Below are positions 56,833 to 64,000 of a DNA stretch of 64,000 nt, piece by piece (the first letter of the stretch is position 1; every line of letters begins with the position of its first letter). The position numbers were made by a program, and so were the translations under genes. The notes beneath the pieces are model-generated. The model searched no databases, was not told the origin of the DNA, and saw only the letters and a list, made by a program, of their open reading frames with translations. The DNA lies in NCBI RefSeq assembly GCF_009696675.1, contig NZ_VULN01000009.1, positions 39,096 through 103,095 of the forward strand, in the 5' to 3' direction. This stretch comes from Acidaminococcus fermentans (lineage in GTDB: Bacteria > Bacillota > Negativicutes > Acidaminococcales > Acidaminococcaceae).

Positions 56833-57500
56833 AAGGAGACCATCTGCCGGAGGCAGATGGTTTTGAAGGGAAACGCAGCCCTGGGGGCTGCTAACCCACC
56901 ACCAGCCTATCGGCCGGTCCCCCGCCCTTGAAAAGGGCGGATATGTGGCACGGCGGGCTGGGGCCCTTGTGCAGAAGGAGACCATCTGCCGGAGGCAGAT
57001 GGCTTTGAAGGGAAACGCAGCCTGGGGGCTGCTAACCCACCACCAGCCTATCGGCCGGTCCCCCGCCCTTGAAAAGGGCGGATATTTGGTACGGCGGGCC
57101 AGGGGCCCTTGTACAGAAGGAAGCCCGGCATCCGCCGGCCTTTGAAGGGAGACGCAGCCGGGGGGCTGCTAACCCACCACCAGCCATACGGCTGGTCCCC
57201 CGCCCTTGCAAAGGGCGGATATACGCTTGGGCTCGCGCCCATTGCTTTTTGGCAAGTACTAAGGCGTTAGCCCGCGTACTTCTTGTTCACTCTTTTGCGT
57301 GGGCGGATATACGCTCGGGCCTGCGGCCCATTGCTTAATGTATTGCAAAACTACAGCTGTCGTATTGCTGCACAACTGCAGATTTAATCGAACAGTCGCC
57401 ATTAATCGTGCAGGGCGCCAGCCCGCACTACTATCCGCCCTTTACAAGGGCGGGGGACCGTTGCGCCTGCGCAATGGTGGTGGGTTAGGCGCCGCGATAC
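56833..57500. repeat. Family A repeat cluster: three tandem direct units and one inverted unit
   Basis: Direct units at 56833-56944, 56974-57084 and 57117-57222 share a ~140-base period including a spacer with CACGGCGGGC and GGGCCCTTGT. The third unit has CCGGC/GCCGG as first hairpin instead of CATCTGCC/GGCAGATG. A ~200-base divergent centre follows, then an inverted unit 57432-57500 with GCGCAATGG/CCGTTGCGC and GGCGCC/GGCGCC. No gene was found in this stretch. Confidence 0.85.
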
Positions 57501-57615
57501 CCGGCGCCGTCTTCCTCTATCCCCCCTGCACTAACAACCATTCCCAGTCCACTCTGCCATTTTAGCACCAACAAACAATTTGCCACAAAACAATCCAACA
57601 GAAAGGACATCACCC

Positions 57616-57984
57616 ATGTACTACGAAACCACCCGAGACCGTCACCTCAAACACCTTGCCAATCATCTCCGAAAAAACATGACTGCCGAAGAACGGCATT
57701 TGTGGTTCCAGTTTTTGCAGCAGTATCCTATCCGTTTTCTCCGGCAGAAACCCATCCGGGGATACATTGTGGATTTTTACTGCGCCAAAGCCCGGCTGGT
57801 GGTAGAAATCGACGGCAGTCAGCATTACAATCCCGCGGAAAAAGCCTACGATCTGGAACGGACCCGGCGGCTTATGGCCTGCGGCATGAAAGTGCTCCGG
57901 TTCAGCAATCGGGACATATGGAGAAATTTTCCCAGGGTGCAGTACGTGATTGATAAGGAAGTACGGAAACGGGTGAAGCAGTAG
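57616..57984 (+). CDS. DUF559 endonuclease-like protein
   Basis: 122 residues from ATG 57616 (AAAGGA upstream). DUF559 pattern (very-short-patch-repair-like PD-(D/E)XK nuclease): RKNMTAEERHLWFQFLQQYP, FLRQKPIRGYIVDFYCAKAR, LVVEIDGSQHYNPAEKAYDL, and RTRRLMACGMKVLRFSNRDI. The D...ExDG motif (Asp in IVDFYC, Glu-x-Asp in VEIDGSQH) is intact. It is bracketed by an inverted family A unit on the left and direct units on the right. Confidence 0.88.
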   Translation: MYYETTRDRHLKHLANHLRKNMTAEERHLWFQFLQQYPIRFLRQKPIRGYIVDFYCAKARLVVEIDGSQHYNPAEKAYDLERTRRLMACGMKVLRFSNRDIWRNFPRVQYVIDKEVRKRVKQ

Positions 57985-57985
57985 A

Positions 57986-58410
57986 GGGCACGGCGGGCCA
58001 GGGGCCCTTGTGCAGAAGGAGACCATCTGCCGGGGGCGGATGGCTTTGAAGGGAGACGCAGCCTGGGGGCTGCTAACCCACCACCAGCCTAACGGCTGGT
58101 CCCCCGCCCTTGCAAAGGGCGGATAAATACAGCGCATACCGGGCCAGGGGCCCTTATGCAAAAAGAAGCCCGGCATCCGCCGGCCCTTGAAGAGAAACGC
58201 AGCCGGGGCTGCTAACCCACCACCAGCCTAATGGCTGGTCCCCCGCCCTTGTAAAGGGCGGATATACGCTCGGGCCTGCGGCCCATTGCTTTAAAATAAG
58301 TACAAGGGCGTTAGTCCGCGTACTTATTATCCGCCCTTTTCAAGGGCGGGGGACCGTTGCGCCTGCGCAATGGTGGTGGGTTAGGCGCCGCGATACCCGG
58401 CGCCGTCGTC
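57986..58410. repeat. Family A repeat cluster right of DUF559
   Basis: Direct units 58016-58124 and 58165-58266 (the second with CCGGC/GCCGG first hairpin), centre with GTAC/GTAC-type hairpin AAGTAC...GTACTT, inverted unit 58328-58408. Spacers CACGGCGGGC and GGGCCCTTGT as in the left cluster. Confidence 0.85.
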
Positions 58411-58570
58411 CTTCGCCCCCGCACCAACTTCCGCTGGTGCAGGCGGTGGCGATCCCCATGCAATCCCGGCGCCGTCTTCCTCTATCCCTCCACACCAACT
58501 TCCGCCTCGCTCCCACTTCCCATCCATGCTATAATCATAAGGAATGAACATCCAAGGGGAGGCATCCTTT

Positions 58571-60208
58571 ATGCTGAGCAGGTTCAAAGGATTGTGCAGG
58601 GAAATCTGGGAGCGGAACCAGCGCTTCAAGACGGCTTTTCTGGGCAGTTGGAGCTTTTTTCTGGTATTCCTGGTGCTCACTGTCATCGGGCGGGGGGACC
58701 AGTGGAGCAAATGGACGGTAATCAGTCAGGGCTTTTTGGCTGTACAGCTGGTAATGTTTCTTTCCGTGCCTTGGCGGCTGTACAACGAAAAATACGGCAG
58801 GATCGAGCCCCGGCGGGAAGCGGCCAATTTCCTGCTTTTCCTTCTGCTCTGGCGGAGCCTGGAACAGGTCCCGTCCTTTAATGACTACCTGTTCCTGGGC
58901 CTTTGGGGCACCGCCGCCCTGTCCGCAGCGCTTACCCTTTTTTTCTGTGATACACCCCAGGGACGAAAGGGGCTTTTTCCCGCTTTTCTGCTGGCCCTTG
59001 GCAAAAGCCTGCTCCTGGGAGGGTTGTCCTTTGCCCTTTTGGGCCTCTGCTTTTCCGGCATCCGGATGCTCCTGTACCCCAAACTGTCCCTGGAATGGCT
59101 GGAGCTGGCCTGTGTATTTTCCATCTGGGTGGTATCCTGGCAGGTCCTGCTGGCCCAGATTCCCCGGGAAAACGAACCTCTGGCGATACCGGACTGGTAT
59201 TCATCACTCTGCCGGAACCTTCTTCTTCCGGCGGCCGCGCTCCTTGTGGTCATCCTTTATTTCTATCTGGCCAAAAGCCTCCGGGAGGGAGCTCTGCCAA
59301 ATGGTATCATGAATCCCTTTGGATCCTGTGCTTTGGCTTTTTATACCCTGTTCTGCTTATCCTACCCGGAAGAGCAGCCGCTCTGGGTGCGGAAAGTCCT
59401 GAAATGGGGAGCACTCCTTCTGGTTCCCATAGCAGCGGCTCAGCTCCGAGGCGTCTGGATCCGTTTGGAAGCCTACGGGCTCACAACCCTCCGGTATCTG
59501 TCCCTCTGCTGCACCTTCGTGGGGCTTTGTGTCCTGCTCGGGGGCATTACAAGGCAAAAACCCCGGAAAATATACCTGTTGTGCGGAATCCTCAGCGGGA
59601 TCCTGGCATTTTCGCCCCTGAACCTGGTGGACCTCCCTGCCTGGTCCCAGGCACGGCGCCTGGAAGAAACCATCACCCGGAATCAGCTGATCCAGAAGGG
59701 GAAACTGGTCAGCGCCCGAGAGATTTCTCCAGAGGAAGCGGAGCGGATCCGCAGCAGCTATGGTTATCTGGCCGGTTCCGCCGGCCGGTGGCGGTATCCT
59801 CTGGTGGAACAAATCAAAGAATCTCCCTTCCTGGCCACCCTGCCTCGTCCGCCCAAAGGAAAAGGTCATACCGGTATCGGGTATTATAACTACAGCCAAA
59901 AACTTGCAACACTGCCGGTCAGCGGTTATTCCAGGGTAATAATCATCAAGGGGGCCCATATCCAGTACCACCGGCTGCGTTTTTCCGGAGAGGGAAATAC
60001 TGCATACAGCCTGCCCATAGATGATGCGTACCTGCAGCAGCTGCGGGAAAAATATCCTTCCAATGGACTGGTGGAGGGAAAAGATCTCCAGCTTCAGCTG
60101 GAGGATGGGAAACTGCTGATCTTTACCCAGCTTGCAGGGAGCCAGGACGGGTTTGACCAAAAAGAGAAGAATTCCGTCAGAGTCGATGGATACCTGCTGG
60201 AACAGTAA
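58571..60208 (+). CDS. DUF4153 family membrane protein
   Basis: 545 residues from ATG 58571 (GGGGAGG upstream). About 11-12 hydrophobic helices over residues 20-350 (AFLGSWSFFLVFLVLTVIGR, LLLWRSLEQVPSFNDYLFLG, SLREGALPNGIMNPFGSCAL), then a ~180-residue soluble domain. LAKSLREG..PNG and LCLSYPEEQPLW fit DUF4153. Function unknown. Confidence 0.8.
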   Translation: MLSRFKGLCREIWERNQRFKTAFLGSWSFFLVFLVLTVIGRGDQWSKWTVISQGFLAVQLVMFLSVPWRLYNEKYGRIEPRREAANFLLFLLLWRSLEQVPSFNDYLFLGLWGTAALSAALTLFFCDTPQGRKGLFPAFLLALGKSLLLGGLSFALLGLCFSGIRMLLYPKLSLEWLELACVFSIWVVSWQVLLAQIPRENEPLAIPDWYSSLCRNLLLPAAALLVVILYFYLAKSLREGALPNGIMNPFGSCALAFYTLFCLSYPEEQPLWVRKVLKWGALLLVPIAAAQLRGVWIRLEAYGLTTLRYLSLCCTFVGLCVLLGGITRQKPRKIYLLCGILSGILAFSPLNLVDLPAWSQARRLEETITRNQLIQKGKLVSAREISPEEAERIRSSYGYLAGSAGRWRYPLVEQIKESPFLATLPRPPKGKGHTGIGYYNYSQKLATLPVSGYSRVIIIKGAHIQYHRLRFSGEGNTAYSLPIDDAYLQQLREKYPSNGLVEGKDLQLQLEDGKLLIFTQLAGSQDGFDQKEKNSVRVDGYLLEQ

Positions 60209-60236
60209 AATTCCAATTCAAAGGAAGTGTCCCCTT

Positions 60237-61157
60237 ATGACCAAACACCGTGAAGCCATCCTGTGCATGCTGGTGGCTGCGCTGTTTTTCTGCCTTACGG
60301 AAGTATGCATGAAAAAAATCAATGGCGACCTGAACGGGGTCCAGGTGAATGCCACCCGGTACACCCTGGCCGGGCTGGCCTTGATGCCCTGGAGCCGGAA
60401 GCAGCTTTTGGCCCGGCATGCCCGGGTTACCTTTGCCCAGCAGAAACTCTGCTTTTTTCTGGGATTCATGGGCATTGCCATGGTGGGGCCTCTGTACCAG
60501 ATGGCTTCGGTGGTGCTGGGAGCCAGCCATACGGCGGTGATCTTTTCCAGCACGCCTCTTTTCATTACGGTGCTGGCGGCCCTGATTCTGGGGACCCCCA
60601 TTACCCGGTATGAAATCGCCGCCCTGGGGCTCCAGGTGCTGGCCATTGCCGTTTTGGTGGACCCATTCCACATGACCCTGGACCCGGGAGGCTTTTTGGG
60701 GCTCATGGTCTGCGTGTTCGGGTACAGCCTGTATGCGGTGGGAGGCAAGAAGCTCATGCCAGCCCTGGGCAGTGTGACGGTCACCGCTTGGACCTTTTTG
60801 TGGGGCGGGCTCCAGCTGCTGTTTGTGGCCTTCCTGTCCCACATCCCCGCTGTGGCGGCCTTTTTCACTGCCCACGGCCTGGGAAATTATGCCTATATCC
60901 CGCTTCTCACCGGCTACACCTGGGCCAACCTGCCCTGGGTGCTCACCCTGTATCTGGGCATCACTCTGGTGGCCTTCCTGTGCTGGTTCCGGGCCATGGA
61001 GGTTGGGAGCATCACCCTGGGGAGCCTGACCTATTTCATCAAGCCGGCCCTGAGCCCTCTCTTCGCCTGGTTTTTTGTGGGGGAGGCCATTACCTTCCAG
61101 ATGGCCTTGGGCATGGGGCTCATGCTCCTGGGGGCCCGGATCGCCCTAATCAAATAA
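60237..61157 (+). CDS. EamA/DMT family transporter
   Basis: 306 residues, ten predicted helices in two EamA repeats: ILCMLVAALFFCLTEVCMKK, VQVNATRYTLAGLALMPWSR, ASHTAVIFSSTPLFITVLAA in the first; LYLGITLVAFLCWFRAMEVG, LTYFIKPALSPLFAWFFVGE in the second. Drug/metabolite exporter; substrate unknown. AAAGGAAG precedes ATG 60237. Confidence 0.9.
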   Translation: MTKHREAILCMLVAALFFCLTEVCMKKINGDLNGVQVNATRYTLAGLALMPWSRKQLLARHARVTFAQQKLCFFLGFMGIAMVGPLYQMASVVLGASHTAVIFSSTPLFITVLAALILGTPITRYEIAALGLQVLAIAVLVDPFHMTLDPGGFLGLMVCVFGYSLYAVGGKKLMPALGSVTVTAWTFLWGGLQLLFVAFLSHIPAVAAFFTAHGLGNYAYIPLLTGYTWANLPWVLTLYLGITLVAFLCWFRAMEVGSITLGSLTYFIKPALSPLFAWFFVGEAITFQMALGMGLMLLGARIALIK

Positions 61158-61184
61158 CCTTTGTCGAGAAAGGAAAGATACCCA

Positions 61185-62495
61185 ATGAAAGAAATCAACA
61201 ATGCCTTGCTGAAAGAATTCCGTGCTGCCTATGACCGGGATGCAGCCGCCCGGACCCTGAACAGTGCCCTGGCCAAAACCGACCTGGCGGACCTGTCTTT
61301 TGTGCCCATGCAGGCGGCCCTCCACCAGGGACCCTTTGCGGTGGAAGTGAAGACCCGGGGGATCACCGCCCAGCAGAAGTCCGGCCGGTGCTGGCTCTTT
61401 GCAGCTCTCAACATCATGCGGGAGATCGTGGCGGAAAAGTGTGGCTTGGAGGAATTCGAACTGTCCCAGAACTATCTCAGCTTTTACGACAAGCTGGAAA
61501 AGGCCAACAACTTTTTGGAAATGGTCATCGAACAGGCCGGGGAGCCGGTGAAAGGCCAGAGCATGCAGTACGTGCTCCGGGGCATGGTGGACGGCGGCTA
61601 CTGGAGTGAAGCGGCCCATCTGGCGGCCAAATACGGGGTGGTGCCCAAAACTGCAAACCCGGAATCCTACCAGTCGGAACATACGGACCGATTCCTGGCT
61701 GCCATGAACCGGCTGCTCCGGAAAGATGCCCTGGAGCTCCGGGAACTGGTGGCTGCCGGAAAGGATCCCTATCCCCGGAAGAAGGAAATGCTGGCGGAAG
61801 TGTACAAAGCGGAATGCATCGCCTTCGGGGCGCCGGTGGAGACCTTCGATTTTGCCTGGCGGGACAAGGACAAGAACTACCACTGTGACCGGAACCTGAC
61901 CCCCAGGGAATTCTACGACAAATATGTGGGCCTTGCCCTGGAAGACTACATGCCCGTGATCAACGAACCCACCCCGGACAAGGAGATGGATACGCCGGTG
62001 GCCTTCCACGCTGTGGAAAACATGGTGGGGAAGGATATGGAAGCCCTGAACCTGTCCCAGGAAGCCCTGGAAGACCTGTGCATCCGCCAGCTCCAGGCCG
62101 GGGAACCGGTGTGGTTCGCCTGCGACGCCGGTGCCTACGGAGCCCGGAAAGAAGGGATCTGGGATCCGGACAGCGTCCAGGTGGAAAAGCTCCTGGGAGG
62201 ATTTTCCTGGGATATGCCCAAAGGCAAGCGGCTGGAATACGGAGCCAGCTCCGCCACCCATGCCATGCTACTGACCGGGGTGGATTTCGATGCCAGCGGC
62301 CGTCCCACCCGGTGGAAGATCGAGAATTCCTGGGGCAAGGAAGTGGGGAAGAACGGCTATTTCGTCTGCTCCGAAAAGTATTTCAAAGAATACGTCTACG
62401 AAGCCGTGATCAGAAAATGCCATTTTACCCCGGAACAAAAAGAAATGCTGAAAAAAGAACCCATCCGGATCAATCCCTGGGATGAGGATGTATGA
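61185..62495 (+). CDS. pepC: Aminopeptidase C (bleomycin hydrolase family)
   Basis: 436 residues, full length for the C1B family. Catalytic Cys69 in SGRCWLFAALNIMRE, His in SATHAMLLTGVD, Asn in WKIENSWGKEVG. Forms hexameric cytosolic chambers that trim peptides. AAAGGAAAG lies before ATG 61185; 27 bases after the EamA gene. Confidence 0.95.
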   Translation: MKEINNALLKEFRAAYDRDAAARTLNSALAKTDLADLSFVPMQAALHQGPFAVEVKTRGITAQQKSGRCWLFAALNIMREIVAEKCGLEEFELSQNYLSFYDKLEKANNFLEMVIEQAGEPVKGQSMQYVLRGMVDGGYWSEAAHLAAKYGVVPKTANPESYQSEHTDRFLAAMNRLLRKDALELRELVAAGKDPYPRKKEMLAEVYKAECIAFGAPVETFDFAWRDKDKNYHCDRNLTPREFYDKYVGLALEDYMPVINEPTPDKEMDTPVAFHAVENMVGKDMEALNLSQEALEDLCIRQLQAGEPVWFACDAGAYGARKEGIWDPDSVQVEKLLGGFSWDMPKGKRLEYGASSATHAMLLTGVDFDASGRPTRWKIENSWGKEVGKNGYFVCSEKYFKEYVYEAVIRKCHFTPEQKEMLKKEPIRINPWDEDV

Positions 62496-62500
62496 AAAAA

Positions 62501-62783
62501 GGAAGAAACCCACAGCAAGCCGGTTTCTTTGATGGTAAACGCATCCGTTGGATGCTAACCCACCACCATTGCGCAAGCGCAACGGTCCCCCGCCCTTGTA
62601 AAGGGCGGATATACGCTCGGGCTGGCGCCCATCGCTCTTTGGTAAGTACAAGGGCGTTAGCCCGCGTACTTACTATCCGCCCTTTACAAGGGCGGGGGAC
62701 CAGCCGTGAGGCTGGTGGTGGGTTAGCCGCTTCAGCGGCGTTTCCCTTTAGAACCATCTGCCTTCGGCAGATGGTCTCCTTCG
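62501..62783. repeat. Family A fold-back repeat, copy with exchanged helices
   Basis: Left unit has GAAACC/GGTTTC as first and GCATCC/GGATGC as second hairpin, then CTAACCCACCA, TTGCG/CGCAA, CCGCCCTT/AAGGGCGG. Centre AAGTAC/GTACTT. Right inverted unit has CCAGCC/GGCTGG, GCCGC/GCGGC and CATCTGCC/GGCAGATG. The two arms therefore differ in sequence while each helix stays paired. Confidence 0.87.
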
Positions 62784-62802
62784 CCCGCTGCCCGCTGACA
62801 AA

Positions 62803-62845
62803 AAAACAGGGTGCTGCATGTTTTATGCAGCACCCTGTTTTTCTT
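62803..62845. terminator. Bidirectional terminator, pepC/permease
   Basis: 17-base perfect stem AAAACAGGGTGCTGCAT/ATGCAGCACCCTGTTTT around a 5-base loop, T-rich on the + side and A-rich on the other. Confidence 0.85.
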
Positions 62846-63873
62846 ACTCCCGTTCCTTCTTCGCCAGTTCCGGCAGGATGAACCCGATCCCGATCAGTAC
62901 CAGCGGGGTCAGGATGTTCATGGCGAACTGGAAGTACCAGGTGTCCGTACCACTCTGGACCCCACGGGGGAACATGCCCATGATGCAGGCAAAAGCGGTG
63001 AAGGCGAAGCACCAGAACCCGGCCAGCATGCCCAGGCCCTTGCTCTTCACGAAATGGTATTCAGAAACATAGTTGTCCGCATGTTTCTTCAGCATCATGT
63101 AGGCAAAGAACACCCACAGATACCGGAGCGGCATGCACACCGCGTTCAGACGGATCAGCCAGTTGTACAGGCTGGTCATGTCCCCGATCCCCAGCGCCGG
63201 TACGATCAGCAGGATGGAAACCAGGATGGCGGTCAGTTTGTACCCGGTTACAGGCACCCCTTTGGCGTTCACTTTGGTGAACACTTTGGGCACGAACTGG
63301 GGATCCACGTCGGACAGCAGGATCTTGATGGGGGCATCGATGGAAATGGCCAGGGTGGCGGCCTGTCCCAGGGCGGTGCAGATGGCGTAGATGATCACGA
63401 AGGTCTGGCCGATGCCGTAGTATTCACCCAGCTTGGAAAAGCTGTAATAGGCCCCGTTCATCATCAGGTCTTTGGGGATGTTGTTGGGGTCGAACATCAG
63501 ACCCATGGCAAAGGTCCCCAGCAGTGCGGTCACCGCCACCATAATGGCCATGAAGATCATGGATTTGGGGTATTCGGTGGAGGGTTTCTTCAGATTGTTT
63601 ACATAGGGGCTCAGCCGTTCGCAGCCGCCAACAGCAAATACTAGGATCCCCAGGGTGGTCATGTAGTCGAAATCGAAGGTGGGCATCAGGGTATCCCAGT
63701 TCAGGCTGTAGCTGAAGGTCTTGGCGGTGGTCAGGTGAGGAGCCGCCAGGGCCAGCAGGATGTACAGGATGGACATGACGAACATGAAGCTCCCGGACAG
63801 GGCGCCGATCCGTTTCAGGGCCGTAACCCCTTTGGAGGCGTACCACAGGAAGAAAAAGAAAATCACAAGAGCG
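62844..63873 (-). pseudogene. APC-family amino-acid permease, 5' part removed by IS
   Basis: About 343 codons of the C-terminal part of an APC transporter (glutamate:GABA antiporter/YjeM-like): ILVFAVGGCERLSPYVNNLK, TALGQAATLAISIDAPIKIL, LYNWLIRLNAVCMPLRYLWV, with ~8 remaining helices. Such proteins have ~470-500 residues. The frame is interrupted at 63873, where the IS terminal sequence begins; the residues before ALVIFFFFLWYASKG are IS-derived. Confidence 0.8.
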
Positions 63874-64000
63874 TGAAGTGGTAAACTAAAATTGGACACG
63901 GAGGGGGTAATTTTTGGACATACGGTGTATACTGTACGGATAGTACGAAATTAATTATCGGACAGAAATTCTCCCTCACAGGACAGGAGGTTTGCCGTGA
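63874..64000 (+). mobile_element. Left end of an insertion sequence
   Basis: Begins TGAAGTGGTAAACTAAAATT and continues GGACACGGAGG, resembling the terminal inverted repeats of IS3-group elements (TGAAGTGG... with GGACAC). A promoter-like TGTATACTG and AGGAGG then precede a GTG at 63997, probably the first transposase frame, which runs out of the window. Family assignment is tentative. Confidence 0.65.

Noticed and set aside
11088..62783. Repeated hairpins considered as CRISPR arrays
   Set aside because: Copies are dispersed, ~100-250 bases long, without regular short spacers, and no cas genes are present.

Overview
The window looks like the chromosome of a GC-rich, diderm Firmicute, most likely a Negativicute of the Acidaminococcus kind. 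That is inference from Firmicute gene order (ctsR-radA, alaS, ireB-ruvX-DUF1292-mltG-U32), Shine-Dalgarno-rich starts, and a phage lysis locus whose products suit a cell with an outer membrane. No rRNA, tRNA or CRISPR array was seen.

1-10.6 kb is the right end of a contractile-tailed prophage. It runs spike (gpV), PAAR tip, gpU, gpW, gpJ, gpI and three fibre proteins, and then a complete diversity-generating retroelement (DGR): a DUF6273/C-type-lectin-like target with a variable repeat (VR) at its C-terminus, a short hairpin, avd, the template repeat (TR) and a reverse transcriptase. VR and TR differ almost only at template adenines. XkdX, small membrane proteins, an amidase and a nested, out-of-frame pair of coiled-coil membrane proteins (spanin-like) follow, then terminators.

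10.7-34 kb is mostly core chromosome: a HIRAN protein, ctsR-radA, alaS, a TetR regulator, ireB-ruvX-DUF1292-mltG-U32 peptidase, an M24 peptidase with efp, a histidine phosphatase, two acyltransferase-fold proteins, full-length purL, an M16C protease, and a DAHP synthase with an ACT-domain protein.

34-52 kb is an accessory region of lower and patchy GC. It holds a peptide deformylase and a truncated second copy, a TetR/cupin/flavin-reductase cluster, orphan small proteins, a radical SAM gene behind a structured leader, a TetR/phloretin-hydrolase-like pair around a palindromic operator, a decayed YvrJ-DUF2922-DUF1659 module, two toxin-antitoxin pairs, an exported metallo-hydrolase divergent from an Lrp regulator, and a low-molecular-weight phosphatase. 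Gene remnants lie directly against dispersed repeats.

52-64 kb has a LysR gene divergent from a heterodimeric ABC exporter, a PC4-like protein, a dense cluster of repeats around a DUF559 nuclease gene, a DUF4153 membrane protein, an EamA transporter, aminopeptidase C, and an amino-acid permease cut by an insertion sequence at the window edge.

Three dispersed repeat families run through the intergenic DNA. Family A is a multi-hairpin unit, often paired into a ~250 bp fold-back, whose stems differ between copies while staying base-paired. Family B has REP-like hairpins starting GTAGGGGC, often as inverted pairs and often ending in a terminator. Family C is a ~70-90 bp unit carrying a -10 box inside a palindrome. 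The DGR and the covarying family A repeats are the most notable systems here.
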